Below, piece by piece: positions 6,781 to 14,539 of a DNA stretch of 15,295 nt. Position 1 is the first letter of the stretch; every line of letters begins with the position of its first letter. The notes beneath the pieces were generated by a model. That model was not told the DNA's origin and did not search any database. It saw only the letters and a program-made list of their open reading frames with translations. Made by a program: the position numbers and the translations under genes. The stretch is from CAYLZN01 sp964387935. GTDB taxonomy: Bacteria; Acidobacteriota; Vicinamibacteria; Vicinamibacterales; JAFNAJ01. The stretch is from assembly GCA_964387935.1 (NCBI GenBank), contig CAYLZN010000115.1, forward strand, positions 1 through 15,295, read 5' to 3'.

Positions 6781-6811
6781 GTACGCCGCCGTACGTCGTA
6801 CGCCGTACGCC
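6781..6811. repeat. Heptad array, inverted copy of the GTACGGC family
   Basis: Units of GTACGCC/GTACGTC with one GCC insert; the 31 bases are the exact reverse complement of 2931-2961. The last base overlaps the ppk2 stop codon (complement of 6811-6813). Confidence 0.85.
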
Positions 6812-7704
6812 TACTTCTCTGCCAGCAACAGTTCCCTGGCCTTCTGCAGTTCCTGGCGATGCTGCTCGCTCACCGTGGGGTACTTCAGGTCGAGACCCTG
6901 GAGTGTCCGGTACATGATGGCCGCCACGGCGAGGCGCATGAACCACTTGTTGTCGGCGGGGATGATGTACCAGGGCGCATGCTTCGTGCTCGTGTGCGTG
7001 AAGACGTCCTCGTACGCCTTCATGTACTCATCCCAGTGCTGCCGTTCCTTCGCGTCGGTCACCGAGAACTTCCAGTTCTTCTCGGGTTGCTCGATGCGTT
7101 CGAGGAACCGCTTCTTCTGCTCGTCCTTGGAGACGTTCAGGTAGAACTTGAGCACCTTGACGCCGTTCTCCACGAGGTACTGCTCGAAGTCGTTGATCTG
7201 GTGGAAGCGGTTCTTCCAGATGTCCTTGCCCTTCTCGCTGGCGGGCAACTGCTGCGCCCCGAGGATCTCGGGATGCACGCGGACGACGAGCACCTCCTCG
7301 TAGTAGGAGCGGTTGTGGATGCCGATCCGCCCGCGCTCGGGCAGGGCCTTCATCGAGCGCCAGAGGAAGTCGTGGTCGCGCTCCTCGGCCGACGGCGCCT
7401 TGAAGCTGAACACCTGGCAGCCCTGAGGGTTGAGCCCGGACATGACGTGCTTGATGGTGCCGTCCTTGCCCGCGGCGTCCATGGCCTGGAAGACGACCAG
7501 CAGGGCCCACGTGTCCTGGGCGTACAGCATGTCCTGCTGCCTGGCCAGGGCTTCGACGCCGCGCTGCAGCAACTCCTCGGCCTCGTTCTTGTCGGTGATC
7601 TTCGCCGTGTAGTTCGGGTCGTAGTCGTCGAGCGAGATCTTCTTGCCTGGCTTGGCGATGAGCCGTTCCATCAGGGCGTCGATCCGCTTCTCAACCTTGG
7701 CCAT
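6811..7704 (-). CDS. ppk2: Polyphosphate kinase 2 family protein (class III-like)
   Basis: This cytoplasmic 297-residue enzyme is expected to transfer phosphate between polyphosphate and nucleotides, usually making NDP or NTP from polyphosphate. The Walker A motif is FQAMDAAGKDGTI (about 72-84), with Lys80 and Asp76. A Walker B-like stretch lies in NRSYYEEVLVVRV (131-143). The lid and base-contact region includes NPQGCQVFSFKAPS, LNVSKDEQKKRFLERIE and APWYIIPADNKWF. The QAMDAAGKDG and APWYxIPA wording resembles class III PPK2 enzymes, which act on both NMPs and NDPs, so nucleotide salvage or energy recovery under starvation is plausible. Start ATG 7704 has GGAGG 8 nt upstream (complement of 7713-7717). 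The stop overlaps a heptad repeat. No ppk1 or ppx lies nearby. Substrate direction is inferred from family only. Confidence 0.93.
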   Translation of the reverse strand: MAKVEKRIDALMERLIAKPGKKISLDDYDPNYTAKITDKNEAEELLQRGVEALARQQDMLYAQDTWALLVVFQAMDAAGKDGTIKHVMSGLNPQGCQVFSFKAPSAEERDHDFLWRSMKALPERGRIGIHNRSYYEEVLVVRVHPEILGAQQLPASEKGKDIWKNRFHQINDFEQYLVENGVKVLKFYLNVSKDEQKKRFLERIEQPEKNWKFSVTDAKERQHWDEYMKAYEDVFTHTSTKHAPWYIIPADNKWFMRLAVAAIMYRTLQGLDLKYPTVSEQHRQELQKARELLLAEK

Positions 7705-7730
7705 TTCGAGTGCCTCCGCAGGTGCCCCGC

Positions 7731-7759
7731 ATCATACCGCCTTTGAGCTACCATGAGAC
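7731..7759 (-). promoter_or_regulatory. Possible ppk2 promoter
   Basis: TATGAT on the minus strand (complement of 7731-7736) matches 5 of 6 bases of a -10 box and lies 26 nt before the ppk2 start codon. A weak -35, GTCTCA (complement of 7754-7759), is 17 nt further upstream. The 76-bp spacer must also hold the divergent patatin promoter. Confidence 0.3.
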
Positions 7760-7780
7760 GTTTGGGCGGAGGCCCCTGCA

Positions 7781-10057
7781 ATGCTGCACTGCGTCACTCG
7801 TCGTTCCTGCGTGATTCTGGCGTTTCTTCTCGTTTCTCCCGGCATGTCGCCCGTGGGCTTCGCGCAGGATGCGCCGCCTGCGGCCGCCCGCAGCCAGGCG
7901 CCCGCCCCGGCCCCGCGGCCGCGCATCGGCGTGGCCTTCGGCGGTGGCGCCGCAAAGGGCATCGCCCACATCGGCGTGATCCGCTGGTTCGAGGAGCACC
8001 GCATCCCCGTGGACTTCGTTGCCGGGACGAGCATGGGCGGGCTCGTCGGGGGTGCGTACGCTTCCGGCATGAGTTCGGCGGAGCTCGAGGCGCTGATGCA
8101 GGAGACGGACTGGGACCTGATGTTCCTGGCCGACACCCCGTTCAGATACAAGACGTTTCGCCGGAAGGAAGACGCGCGCGCCTACCCGGGCCAGATCGAC
8201 TTCGGCCTCAAGAACGGCCTCACGCTGCCTGCCGGCCTGAACGCGGGGCAGCAAGTGCAGCTCATGCTCAGGCGCATCGCGTATCCCTACTACGACCTGA
8301 CGTCGTTCGACGATCTCCCGACCCCGTTTCGCTCCGTCTCAGCCGACCTCCGCACGTCGGACCAGGTGGTGATGGACTCGGGCTCCCTCGCGAGCGCCAT
8401 GCGGGCGACGATGGCCATCCCGGGTGTGTTCACACCGGTGGAACGCGACGGGCGCCTGCTCGTGGACGGCGGCACGCTGAACAACATCCCGGCCGACGTG
8501 GCACGGAACATGGGCGCGGACGTAGTCATTGCCGTCAACGTCGGCACGAGTTCCGAGCCGGCCGAGGCGCCGTCGAACATGTTCGCCATTCTCGGGGCGA
8601 CGCTCAGCACCATGATGAACGCCGGCATCAAGACCGCCCTCAAACAGGCGGACATCGTCGTCGCACCGGACATGAAGGGCCTGGATGGCATGGCGTGGCG
8701 GAGCAGCGACGAACTGATCCGGCGCGGGTATGCGGCGGCCGAGGCCGCGAAGGATCAGTTGCTCCGCTACGCCGTGGACGAAGCGACGTACGCCGCGTGG
8801 ACACAGGCGCGCAATGCGAGGCGGCGGACGGCGGCGCCCACGGTTGCATGGGTGCGCGTGGACGGCGTGCCGGTCGACGCGCAGGCGCGGATCGCCGATC
8901 CCATGGGCACGCTGGTCATCGGCCGTCCCTTCGACCGACCCCAGGTCGAGCAGATTGTTCTCGACACGATGGGGACCGACCGGTACGAGCTCATCGACTA
9001 CCGGCTCGAACCCGGGCCGGAGGGCGTGGGCCTCGTGATGATCATCACGCCGAAGTCCTACGGCCCACCGTTCCTGTACCCGGCCGTCGACCTGCAGAAC
9101 ATCGATTCCAATTCGTTCTCGATGAACCTGCGGGCACGCCTGGCGATGTTCGACACGCTCGTCGCGGGATCCGAGCTGCGCCTCGACGCCGGCGTCGGCA
9201 CGAGGACGTTCATCTCCGGCGAGTGGTACCGGCGGTTCGGCCGATCGCCCGTGTTCGGAGCCGTGCGGGGCTACGCCTCGAACGACAGCCTGAACCTCTA
9301 CGATGAGGATGGACAGTTCCTGGCGGAGTATCGAGACAAGACCACGGGCGCCGGGTTCGACCTGGGGCTCGCCATCGACCGGAGCAACGAGATTCGCCTG
9401 GGGTACGACGTGGCCGACGTGCGGATCCGGCGGCGGATCGGCGAGGACGTGCAGCCGGAGGCCGTGGGCAGCGACCAGTTCGTCACGCTCCGGTGGGCGC
9501 ACGACTCGCAGACGAGCCCCGTCATCCCCACGCGCGGCGTCTACAGCATCGCCACGTTCCGCTACTACTTCGACACGCCGGAGATCCAGAGGCTGGACGG
9601 AACGACCATCGATCGCAGGGACTTCCCGCAGGCCGAGGCCCGGGCCTGGTGGTTCAGGCGCGTCAAAGAGAATCACCGCGCGTTCGTGACCGGCGCGTTC
9701 GGCACGACGTTCGACCAGGATCCGGGAGTCCACGTCTTCCGCATGGGCGGGCCGATGAAGCTCGGCGCGCTCAACAACGACGAGATCATCGGCGAGCACT
9801 ACCTGTATCTGGCCGGCGGCCTGCTCTATCGCTGGTTCCGGCTTCCCGATGTGCTGGGCGGCAATGCCTACCTCGGCGCGTGGTACGAGAACGGCTCGGC
9901 GTTCGAGGACTGGGACGGCAACAAGAAGTACCTCGCGAACCTCTCCGGGGGCACCGTGGTTGAAACGCTGCTCGGCCCGTTCTTCCTGGGTGGCAGCGTC
10001 TCGCTCAACGACGGGAGCACGCGCTTCTACGTGTCGCTGGCGCCGTTCGTGTTCTGA
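7781..10057 (+). CDS. Patatin-like phospholipase with Omp85-type beta-barrel (type Vd autotransporter-like)
   Basis: This 758-residue protein has the layout of PlpD-type (type Vd) autotransporters, in which a lipase passenger is joined to its own outer-membrane barrel. A signal peptide ends around GFA-QD (residue 28-29), followed by an Ala/Pro linker to about 46. The patatin domain (about 48-330) has the oxyanion loop GGGAAKG (54-60), nucleophile Ser84 in GTSMG, and catalytic Asp229 in DGG, so it looks active. A POTRA-like segment lies at about 354-424 (VAWVRVDGVPVD to VMIITPK). The rest is aromatic-alternating barrel strands, and the last residue is Phe (FYVSLAPFVF), as expected of a BAM recognition signal. 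ATG 7781 has GGAGG 8 nt upstream. The expected role is surface-associated or released phospholipase A. The next gene, convergent, is another lipase-fold protein. Confidence 0.92.
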   Translation: MLHCVTRRSCVILAFLLVSPGMSPVGFAQDAPPAAARSQAPAPAPRPRIGVAFGGGAAKGIAHIGVIRWFEEHRIPVDFVAGTSMGGLVGGAYASGMSSAELEALMQETDWDLMFLADTPFRYKTFRRKEDARAYPGQIDFGLKNGLTLPAGLNAGQQVQLMLRRIAYPYYDLTSFDDLPTPFRSVSADLRTSDQVVMDSGSLASAMRATMAIPGVFTPVERDGRLLVDGGTLNNIPADVARNMGADVVIAVNVGTSSEPAEAPSNMFAILGATLSTMMNAGIKTALKQADIVVAPDMKGLDGMAWRSSDELIRRGYAAAEAAKDQLLRYAVDEATYAAWTQARNARRRTAAPTVAWVRVDGVPVDAQARIADPMGTLVIGRPFDRPQVEQIVLDTMGTDRYELIDYRLEPGPEGVGLVMIITPKSYGPPFLYPAVDLQNIDSNSFSMNLRARLAMFDTLVAGSELRLDAGVGTRTFISGEWYRRFGRSPVFGAVRGYASNDSLNLYDEDGQFLAEYRDKTTGAGFDLGLAIDRSNEIRLGYDVADVRIRRRIGEDVQPEAVGSDQFVTLRWAHDSQTSPVIPTRGVYSIATFRYYFDTPEIQRLDGTTIDRRDFPQAEARAWWFRRVKENHRAFVTGAFGTTFDQDPGVHVFRMGGPMKLGALNNDEIIGEHYLYLAGGLLYRWFRLPDVLGGNAYLGAWYENGSAFEDWDGNKKYLANLSGGTVVETLLGPFFLGGSVSLNDGSTRFYVSLAPFVF

Positions 10058-11249
10058 TCGGCCGTCGGTCGTCGGTCGTCAGCCATCCCTTCAGAATGAG
10101 GTAGACCTCCGCGTGGTTGAGGAGCGCGAGGTGACCGATGCCCCCGAGGTGCACGCCCGTGCCGCTCCCCAACGGGACGCGCCGCCGCCGCCCATGGCCG
10201 GACGCACTGGCGTGGCGAACCAGGCCGTCCCCGAACGCACGGCCGGCAGGGTGGCCGGGATCGCGCGTCAGGGAGCCGGCCACGAAATAGTGCCGCGCGT
10301 GCTCCAGGAACGGAACCTCGACCCACCCGTCGCCCTCCGTGATCCGTCCGTCGCGCAGGTCTCGAACCCCACGGCTGCGGAGCTTCAGGGGTCGTGCCAG
10401 AGGCGCCGTCTCCGGCAGGTGCGACAGCAGGCGATCGGCGACATGGACGCCCTTGGCGAGCGGCGCCCCCAGGTGTGGCGTGCCCAGCGTCACGAGCGTG
10501 CGCACGGCGGCCACCCAGGCGGCACCGTCCCGTTCGCCGTAGTGGCAGGCACTGCGCAGCACCAGACCACCCATGGAATGCCCGACGAGCGAGATGTCGG
10601 TGAGCGGCACGGGCCACGCCGCCGTCAACGCCTCGAGCAGGCCGGACAGCGCACGACCGTTGTCGCTGACCTGAAGGCCGCTGTTGTAGCGCACGTACAC
10701 CGGGCTCATCCTGAGATCCCGCCGCAGCCGGTCGCCATACGACCGTGCTCGACCGGGGCCGTGCCACCAGGACTCGTCACTCTCGCCCAGGCCGTGAACG
10801 AACACCACCAGGCGGGGCGAGGCGGAGCGGAACGCCCTGGCGACCGACGCCCGGGTCAGCGACAGATCATGACCTCGCACCCGCACCGCCATCTGGACGG
10901 CCAGCGCCGGGTACTGCTCGGCGAGCGTGTCTCCCCACAGGCCGTTCATGGCGGACAGCACGGTCCTTCCCGCGCGCGTCCGTGAAGGTGCTGGCGCCCC
11001 TGGATCACTGCCCCGCGCGACCACTTCGGCACCGGCCACGGAGGCCAGCTTCACGGCACCCGAGGTCGCGGAGTAGGCGGCCGAAGCGATCGTCTCGTGC
11101 ACGGCGTGGACCGGAGCGGCCAGCGGCGGGAGCCACCCCCAGACGCGAGCGGCAATCGCGCGGTGCATGCCAGCGACGATGTCGACGATGCCGCTCGAGG
11201 CATCGCCCAACAGCCTGCCGAACGACCTCAGTTCCGCCTGGCGCGCCAT
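10005..11249 (-). CDS. Alpha/beta-hydrolase (GHSMGG esterase/lipase), C-terminal tail from repeats
   Basis: This 414-residue serine hydrolase has an alpha/beta-hydrolase fold. The core begins at about 145 with VVFVHGLGESDESWW (oxyanion His-Gly), nucleophile Ser225 in GHSMGG, LGTPHLGAPL (255-264), a probable acid Asp341 in FGDGLVRH and catalytic His373 in GIGHLALLNH. The PGAP1/lipase-like wording suggests an ester-lipid substrate, but none can be named. Residues 1-140 form an Ala-rich helical region with no signal peptide. The ordinary fold appears to end at KGWL (residue 390, base 10080). The next residues are encoded by the CGGTCGT heptads and then by sequence antisense to the patatin gene, so the stop at 10005 lies 53 bp inside the neighbouring coding region. 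No clear ribosome site precedes ATG 11249; an in-frame lipoprotein-like leader ORF ends just upstream at a TAG. Confidence 0.85.
   Translation of the reverse strand: MARQAELRSFGRLLGDASSGIVDIVAGMHRAIAARVWGWLPPLAAPVHAVHETIASAAYSATSGAVKLASVAGAEVVARGSDPGAPAPSRTRAGRTVLSAMNGLWGDTLAEQYPALAVQMAVRVRGHDLSLTRASVARAFRSASPRLVVFVHGLGESDESWWHGPGRARSYGDRLRRDLRMSPVYVRYNSGLQVSDNGRALSGLLEALTAAWPVPLTDISLVGHSMGGLVLRSACHYGERDGAAWVAAVRTLVTLGTPHLGAPLAKGVHVADRLLSHLPETAPLARPLKLRSRGVRDLRDGRITEGDGWVEVPFLEHARHYFVAGSLTRDPGHPAGRAFGDGLVRHASASGHGRRRRVPLGSGTGVHLGGIGHLALLNHAEVYLILKGWLTTDDRRPIRTRTAPATRRSACSRR
10059..10079. repeat. Heptad array, CGGTCGT family, inside the esterase 3' end
   Basis: Three tandem units (CGGCCGT, CGGTCGT, CGGTCGT) begin two bases after the patatin stop. 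On the minus strand they are translated as part of the esterase tail (TTDDRRP). Confidence 0.8.
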
Positions 11250-11255
11250 GTGCGG

Positions 11256-11348
11256 CTACTGGATCAGTCCATGGCGCCTGGGCGTGGCGCAGGCCGCCGC
11301 AGACAGGACCATCGTCACCATCGTCACTGTCCTCACCGTCCGGTACAT
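11256..11348 (-). CDS. Possible 30-residue lipoprotein-like leader ORF
   Basis: This small minus-strand frame reads MYRTVRTVTMVTMVLSAAAC and continues ATPRRHGLIQ before a TAG at 11258-11256. It looks like a lipoprotein signal sequence: charged start, hydrophobic core, and SAAAC as a lipobox with Cys at residue 20. A weak purine-rich stretch (AAAGAGTGAG) precedes the ATG. It is in the same frame as the esterase, whose ATG lies six bases after this stop. It may be a tiny lipoprotein gene, the original N-terminus of the esterase cut off by the TAG, or chance. Its length gives little statistical support. Confidence 0.3.
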   Translation of the reverse strand: MYRTVRTVTMVTMVLSAAACATPRRHGLIQ

Positions 11349-11463
11349 GCTCACTCTTTGGTTGCGATCTTGCAATGCTATTACGCTCAGGGGCAGGCCA
11401 CAATCCTCGGCGGTGCCAAGGCGAATAGGCCCGCACCCGTCAGGGGAGAAAGGAACTGATTCG

Positions 11464-12513
11464 ATGATCAAGGTGTGCGCGTCGCTGGTGGTTTGTGCCG
11501 CTCTGGCTGTGCCGTGCTTCGCCCAGGCGCCGCTCATGTGCTTCGGCAACGAACCCAGCTGGAAGGTCGACCTGACGACGACGGGCATCGCGAAGGCCGA
11601 GGTGCTGGGCGAGGACACGAAGGCCTACCGCGGCGGAGCGACACGCAACGAGGTGCTCAAGGAGACGATATGGCGCGGGTCGCCCGCGGCCGGTCGTGAC
11701 CTGGTCGTGTTCCTGAGCGAGAAGCCCTGCAGCGACGGGATGTCGGACGTCGTGCACCCGGTCACGGCGCGCGTCTCGTTCCCCGACCTGCGCTTCTTCG
11801 CGGGCTGCTGCCGGGTCGTCAGCGGGGGCGCCGAGTCTCTCACCGCGCACGCCTGGCGCCTCCAGACCCTTCCGGGCAAGGACGCGAAGGCCCTGGCCGC
11901 CGCGGGCCGGCCGCTGACGATGCGGCTCCAGGAAGGCCGCGTGTCCGGCTTCTCGGGCTGCAACCGGCTCGTGGGTTCCTACACCGTCGGAAACGGCACC
12001 ATCAACTTTTCGCAGCTGGCGGGCACCATGATGGCGTGTCCCGAGCCCGCGACGGCGCTCGAGACCGCGTTCCGCGCGGCGCTCGCAGGCCCGCTGCGCT
12101 ACTCGGTCGCGGGCGAGCGGCTCACGCTGCAGCCCGCCTCCGGCGAACCGCTCGTGTTCGTCGCCGAGGCGCAGACGCTCGATGGAAGCTGGCAGATCAC
12201 CGGTTTCAACAACGGCCGCGACGCGGTCGTCGGGATCAAGGGGGAGACGCGCCTCGCACTGTCCTTCGAGAAGGGCGCCGTCTCCGGGGATGCAGGCTGC
12301 AACACGTTCAGAGGGACGTACGTCGTTGACGGGACGAGCGTGAAGATCGGACCCCTGGCCGCCACCCGCAAGGCCTGCGCCGAGGACGTGATGCAGCAGG
12401 AGCACGAGTTCCTTGCGGCGCTCGCCTCGGCGGTCACCTGGAGTGTCGAGGGAGACACGCTCGACATGCACCGCGCCGACAGCCAGCGCGCGCTGATGGC
12501 GTCACGGAAGTAG
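11464..12513 (+). CDS. Exported COG3650-like plus double META (HslJ/DUF306) domain protein
   Basis: This 349-residue exported protein has a signal peptide at residues 1-20 (MIKVCASLVVCAALAVPCFA). The N-terminal module (about 24-130) begins CFGNEPSWKVDL, the GTEPxW-type opening of COG3650-like envelope proteins, and carries several cysteines. Two META domains follow. The first (about 131-234) has SGFSGCNRLVGSY and MMACPEP; the second (about 239-340) has SGDAGCNTFRGTY and TRKACAEDVMQQE. META domains occur in HslJ, a heat-induced envelope protein linked to novobiocin resistance in E. coli, but the biochemical role is unknown. ATG 11464 has AAGGA (11450-11454) 9 nt upstream. The upstream divergent spacer is locally AT-rich around 11350-11390 and probably holds the promoter, though no good -35/-10 pair was found. 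The DUF362 gene follows after 16 nt, so the two are probably co-transcribed. Confidence 0.88.
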   Translation: MIKVCASLVVCAALAVPCFAQAPLMCFGNEPSWKVDLTTTGIAKAEVLGEDTKAYRGGATRNEVLKETIWRGSPAAGRDLVVFLSEKPCSDGMSDVVHPVTARVSFPDLRFFAGCCRVVSGGAESLTAHAWRLQTLPGKDAKALAAAGRPLTMRLQEGRVSGFSGCNRLVGSYTVGNGTINFSQLAGTMMACPEPATALETAFRAALAGPLRYSVAGERLTLQPASGEPLVFVAEAQTLDGSWQITGFNNGRDAVVGIKGETRLALSFEKGAVSGDAGCNTFRGTYVVDGTSVKIGPLAATRKACAEDVMQQEHEFLAALASAVTWSVEGDTLDMHRADSQRALMASRK

Positions 12514-12529
12514 CTGACGGAGGCGGACG

Positions 12530-13894
12530 ATGACATCGACGAGTGGAAGAACCGGCAGAAAGGGCACCGCGGCCGTCGCGGAGAACGCGGACCCGGCAAG
12601 GGCCGACGTGGCGATTCGTCGGGTCGTCGAACTGAGCGGCGGGATGGAGTGGCTGCGGCCCGGGCAGTCCGTCGTGATCAAGCCCGCCCTCAACTCCAAG
12701 TTCTCCTTCCCGTTCACCGCGAGCCCGGCGTCCTGCGCCGCGCTGGTCCGGATGTGCCTGGAACGCGGGGCGAAGAAGGTGTACGTCGCCGACGAGACCG
12801 GCTTCGAGCACACGATGCTCAGGCAATGGAAGACCGGGCACTTCTCGGGATTCGAGAAGGATCTGACCATCAAGTCGTTCAAGAAGACCGGGATTTACGA
12901 TTCCGTCCGGGCGGTTGGCGATGAGCTGGGCGCCGCCGATCGCATTCACATCACCACCTTCCGCGAGGAAGGCTGGCGCCGGCACGAGCTGAGCGCAGGC
13001 AGGAGCCGGCGGGGATCAGGCCACTTCGCGCTCCATCAGGAGTGGGTCAAGGAGCAACTGAAGGGAGCCGAGAAGCTCGGTGGAGGCACGGCGCGCCGGA
13101 GGGCTCTGCCTCGCCTGTTCGATCGGCAGTCCGGGGGCCCGAAGCCCGGATTGTGGGTGCCGTCGCTCCTCGACAAGGCCGATCACATCATCAACGTCTT
13201 TCGGGTCTCGACGCACGTGTGGTCCCACTTCACCCTGGCGATCAAGAACTGGGTGGGGATCATGCGTCCGGACGATCGTGTCTGGATGCACCAGCTGAAC
13301 TACCTCAAGAACAATCGACACTCGCGGCACGGGCTGGGCTGGGATCACCCGATCCGGAGCGAGCCCCTGTACCACGAACAACTGGCGGAGCTCCACCTCG
13401 CGCACGCGGACAAGGAGAGACTGTGCGTGGCCGACGCCACGCAGGTCATCGTCACCGGGGGGCCCGACGGGACAGACCGGCCCTTCTGCCGGGCGAACCT
13501 GGTGTTGGCCGCCACCGACATCGTCGCCGCCGACGTGGTTGGCCTGGCGATCCTGCGGTACGGCACGCTGAAGGCGGCCGACGGGCTGCACGGGCAGTAT
13601 GAACCGCAGCCGAGCGGGTGGCTGGAGGCAGCCAGCGGCGCGATCAAGGACCTGAAATGGCCCCAGGGCAAGCACGTGTTCCGGGGAACCGATGGGAAGC
13701 TGTGCGACCCCGGGTTCAGCAACTGGGACTGGGTGGCCATCCAGCGCGCCCGGGAGCTGGGACTCGGCGTCGAGCGCCCTTCGGACCTCGACCTCAGATT
13801 CGCCGAGGGACGTTCGCGGTTCGCGGTGTCGAAAGAGAAGCGTGCCTGGATCGCCGAGGACGTGTCGCGCGGGCCGCGGTACGAGTTGAGATGA
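12530..13894 (+). CDS. DUF362 domain-containing protein
   Basis: This 454-residue protein lacks a clear signal peptide and is recognised as DUF362. It has an N-terminal segment WLRPGQSVVIKPALNSKF, a Rossmann-like stretch ALVRMCLERGAKKVYVADET, and the family-typical core KADHIINVFRVSTHVWSHFT followed by LAIKNWVGIMRPDDRVWMHQ. The C-terminal part has LVLAATDIVAADVVGLAILR. Some DUF362 proteins carry 4Fe-4S ferredoxin domains; this one has only scattered cysteines and no CxxCxxC cluster. The function of the family is not established. A good ribosome site, GGAGG (12519-12523), lies 6 nt before ATG 12530, and the gene follows the META protein after 16 nt, which suggests an operon. Residues about 163-210 are rich in Arg/Gly/Lys and may be a family-specific insertion. 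Confidence 0.85.
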   Translation: MTSTSGRTGRKGTAAVAENADPARADVAIRRVVELSGGMEWLRPGQSVVIKPALNSKFSFPFTASPASCAALVRMCLERGAKKVYVADETGFEHTMLRQWKTGHFSGFEKDLTIKSFKKTGIYDSVRAVGDELGAADRIHITTFREEGWRRHELSAGRSRRGSGHFALHQEWVKEQLKGAEKLGGGTARRRALPRLFDRQSGGPKPGLWVPSLLDKADHIINVFRVSTHVWSHFTLAIKNWVGIMRPDDRVWMHQLNYLKNNRHSRHGLGWDHPIRSEPLYHEQLAELHLAHADKERLCVADATQVIVTGGPDGTDRPFCRANLVLAATDIVAADVVGLAILRYGTLKAADGLHGQYEPQPSGWLEAASGAIKDLKWPQGKHVFRGTDGKLCDPGFSNWDWVAIQRARELGLGVERPSDLDLRFAEGRSRFAVSKEKRAWIAEDVSRGPRYELR

Positions 13895-13975
13895 GCTGAT
13901 GCCGTGGTTCGCGCGCGTTCCTCGCCGCCGGTGCGGCGCAATTGTCGTCGATCGATGAGTGAAAGGTGGAGCGAA

Positions 13976-14473
13976 ATGAAGATCCTGAAGAGTGCGTGCG
14001 TGGCTGTGCTGTTGATGCCGCTGACCGTCGTTGCGCCGGCGGCCGCCCAGACGACCGACAGCGCCAAGGCCGCGAACACCAACGCGTATGTCGAGCTGCT
14101 CAAGGGCGACGTCGACGGGCAGCGCGAAGCCATCGTGACCGAGATCCTCCAGCTCAGCCCCGAGGACGGCAAGGTGTTCTGGCCGGTCTATCGCGAGTAC
14201 GACAGGGAACTGCGTGCCCTCAACGCAGCCGGAGCCGAGGCCGTCCAGGCGTACGCTCGTGACTTCCAGCAGTTGACGGACGCGCGGGCGGATGAACTCC
14301 TGAACAAGTCCTTTCAGGTGGAACGTCAGCGCATCGATCTGAAGAAGAAGTACTACGACAGGATGAAGGCGGCTCTCTCCGCGACCACCGCCGCGAGGTT
14401 CTTCGAAGTGGATCGTCAGCTGCAGGCCATCGGCGACCTGCAGGTCGCGGCGGTCTTGCCGGCCAATCGGTAG
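13976..14473 (+). CDS. Small exported helical protein of unknown function
   Basis: This 165-residue protein has a signal peptide ending near APAAAQ (residue 25) and then an almost all-helical charged body. I recognise the wording LSPEDGKVFWPVYREYDREL, LTDARADELLNKSF and RQRIDLKKKYYDRMKAALS as that of an uncharacterised periplasmic family found widely in Proteobacteria and Acidobacteriota. Its helical hairpins recall Spy/CpxP chaperones, but the LTxxQ repeats are not present in classical form, so that link is weak. The ATG at 13976 is preferred over an upstream start at 13904 because it begins the signal peptide and has GGAG (13968-13971) just upstream. It lies 81 nt after the DUF362 gene and 66 nt before the next gene; co-transcription is possible. 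No cysteine follows the signal peptide. Confidence 0.8.
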   Translation: MKILKSACVAVLLMPLTVVAPAAAQTTDSAKAANTNAYVELLKGDVDGQREAIVTEILQLSPEDGKVFWPVYREYDRELRALNAAGAEAVQAYARDFQQLTDARADELLNKSFQVERQRIDLKKKYYDRMKAALSATTAARFFEVDRQLQAIGDLQVAAVLPANR

Positions 14474-14526
14474 CCGTCGCCTCCAGTCATGGGATTGTCG
14501 CAGTCGAAGAGACCAAGGGTCGAACG

Positions 14527-14531
14527 AGGAG
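14527..14531 (+). promoter_or_regulatory. Ribosome binding site deciding a GTG start
   Basis: AGGAG lies 8 nt before GTG 14540. The upstream in-frame ATG at 14489 has no such site and would place charged residues before the signal peptide. Confidence 0.7.
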
Positions 14532-14539
14532 AGATCATC

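Noticed and set aside
8339..9799. 486-codon minus-strand frame opposite the patatin gene
   Set aside because: Low-complexity Arg/Val/His-rich translation, no start signals, and full overlap with a well-supported gene.
13935..13962. Imperfect palindrome TCGTCGATCGATGA upstream of the small exported gene
   Set aside because: Two mismatches, short arms and no matching copy elsewhere; it is not distinguishable from chance.
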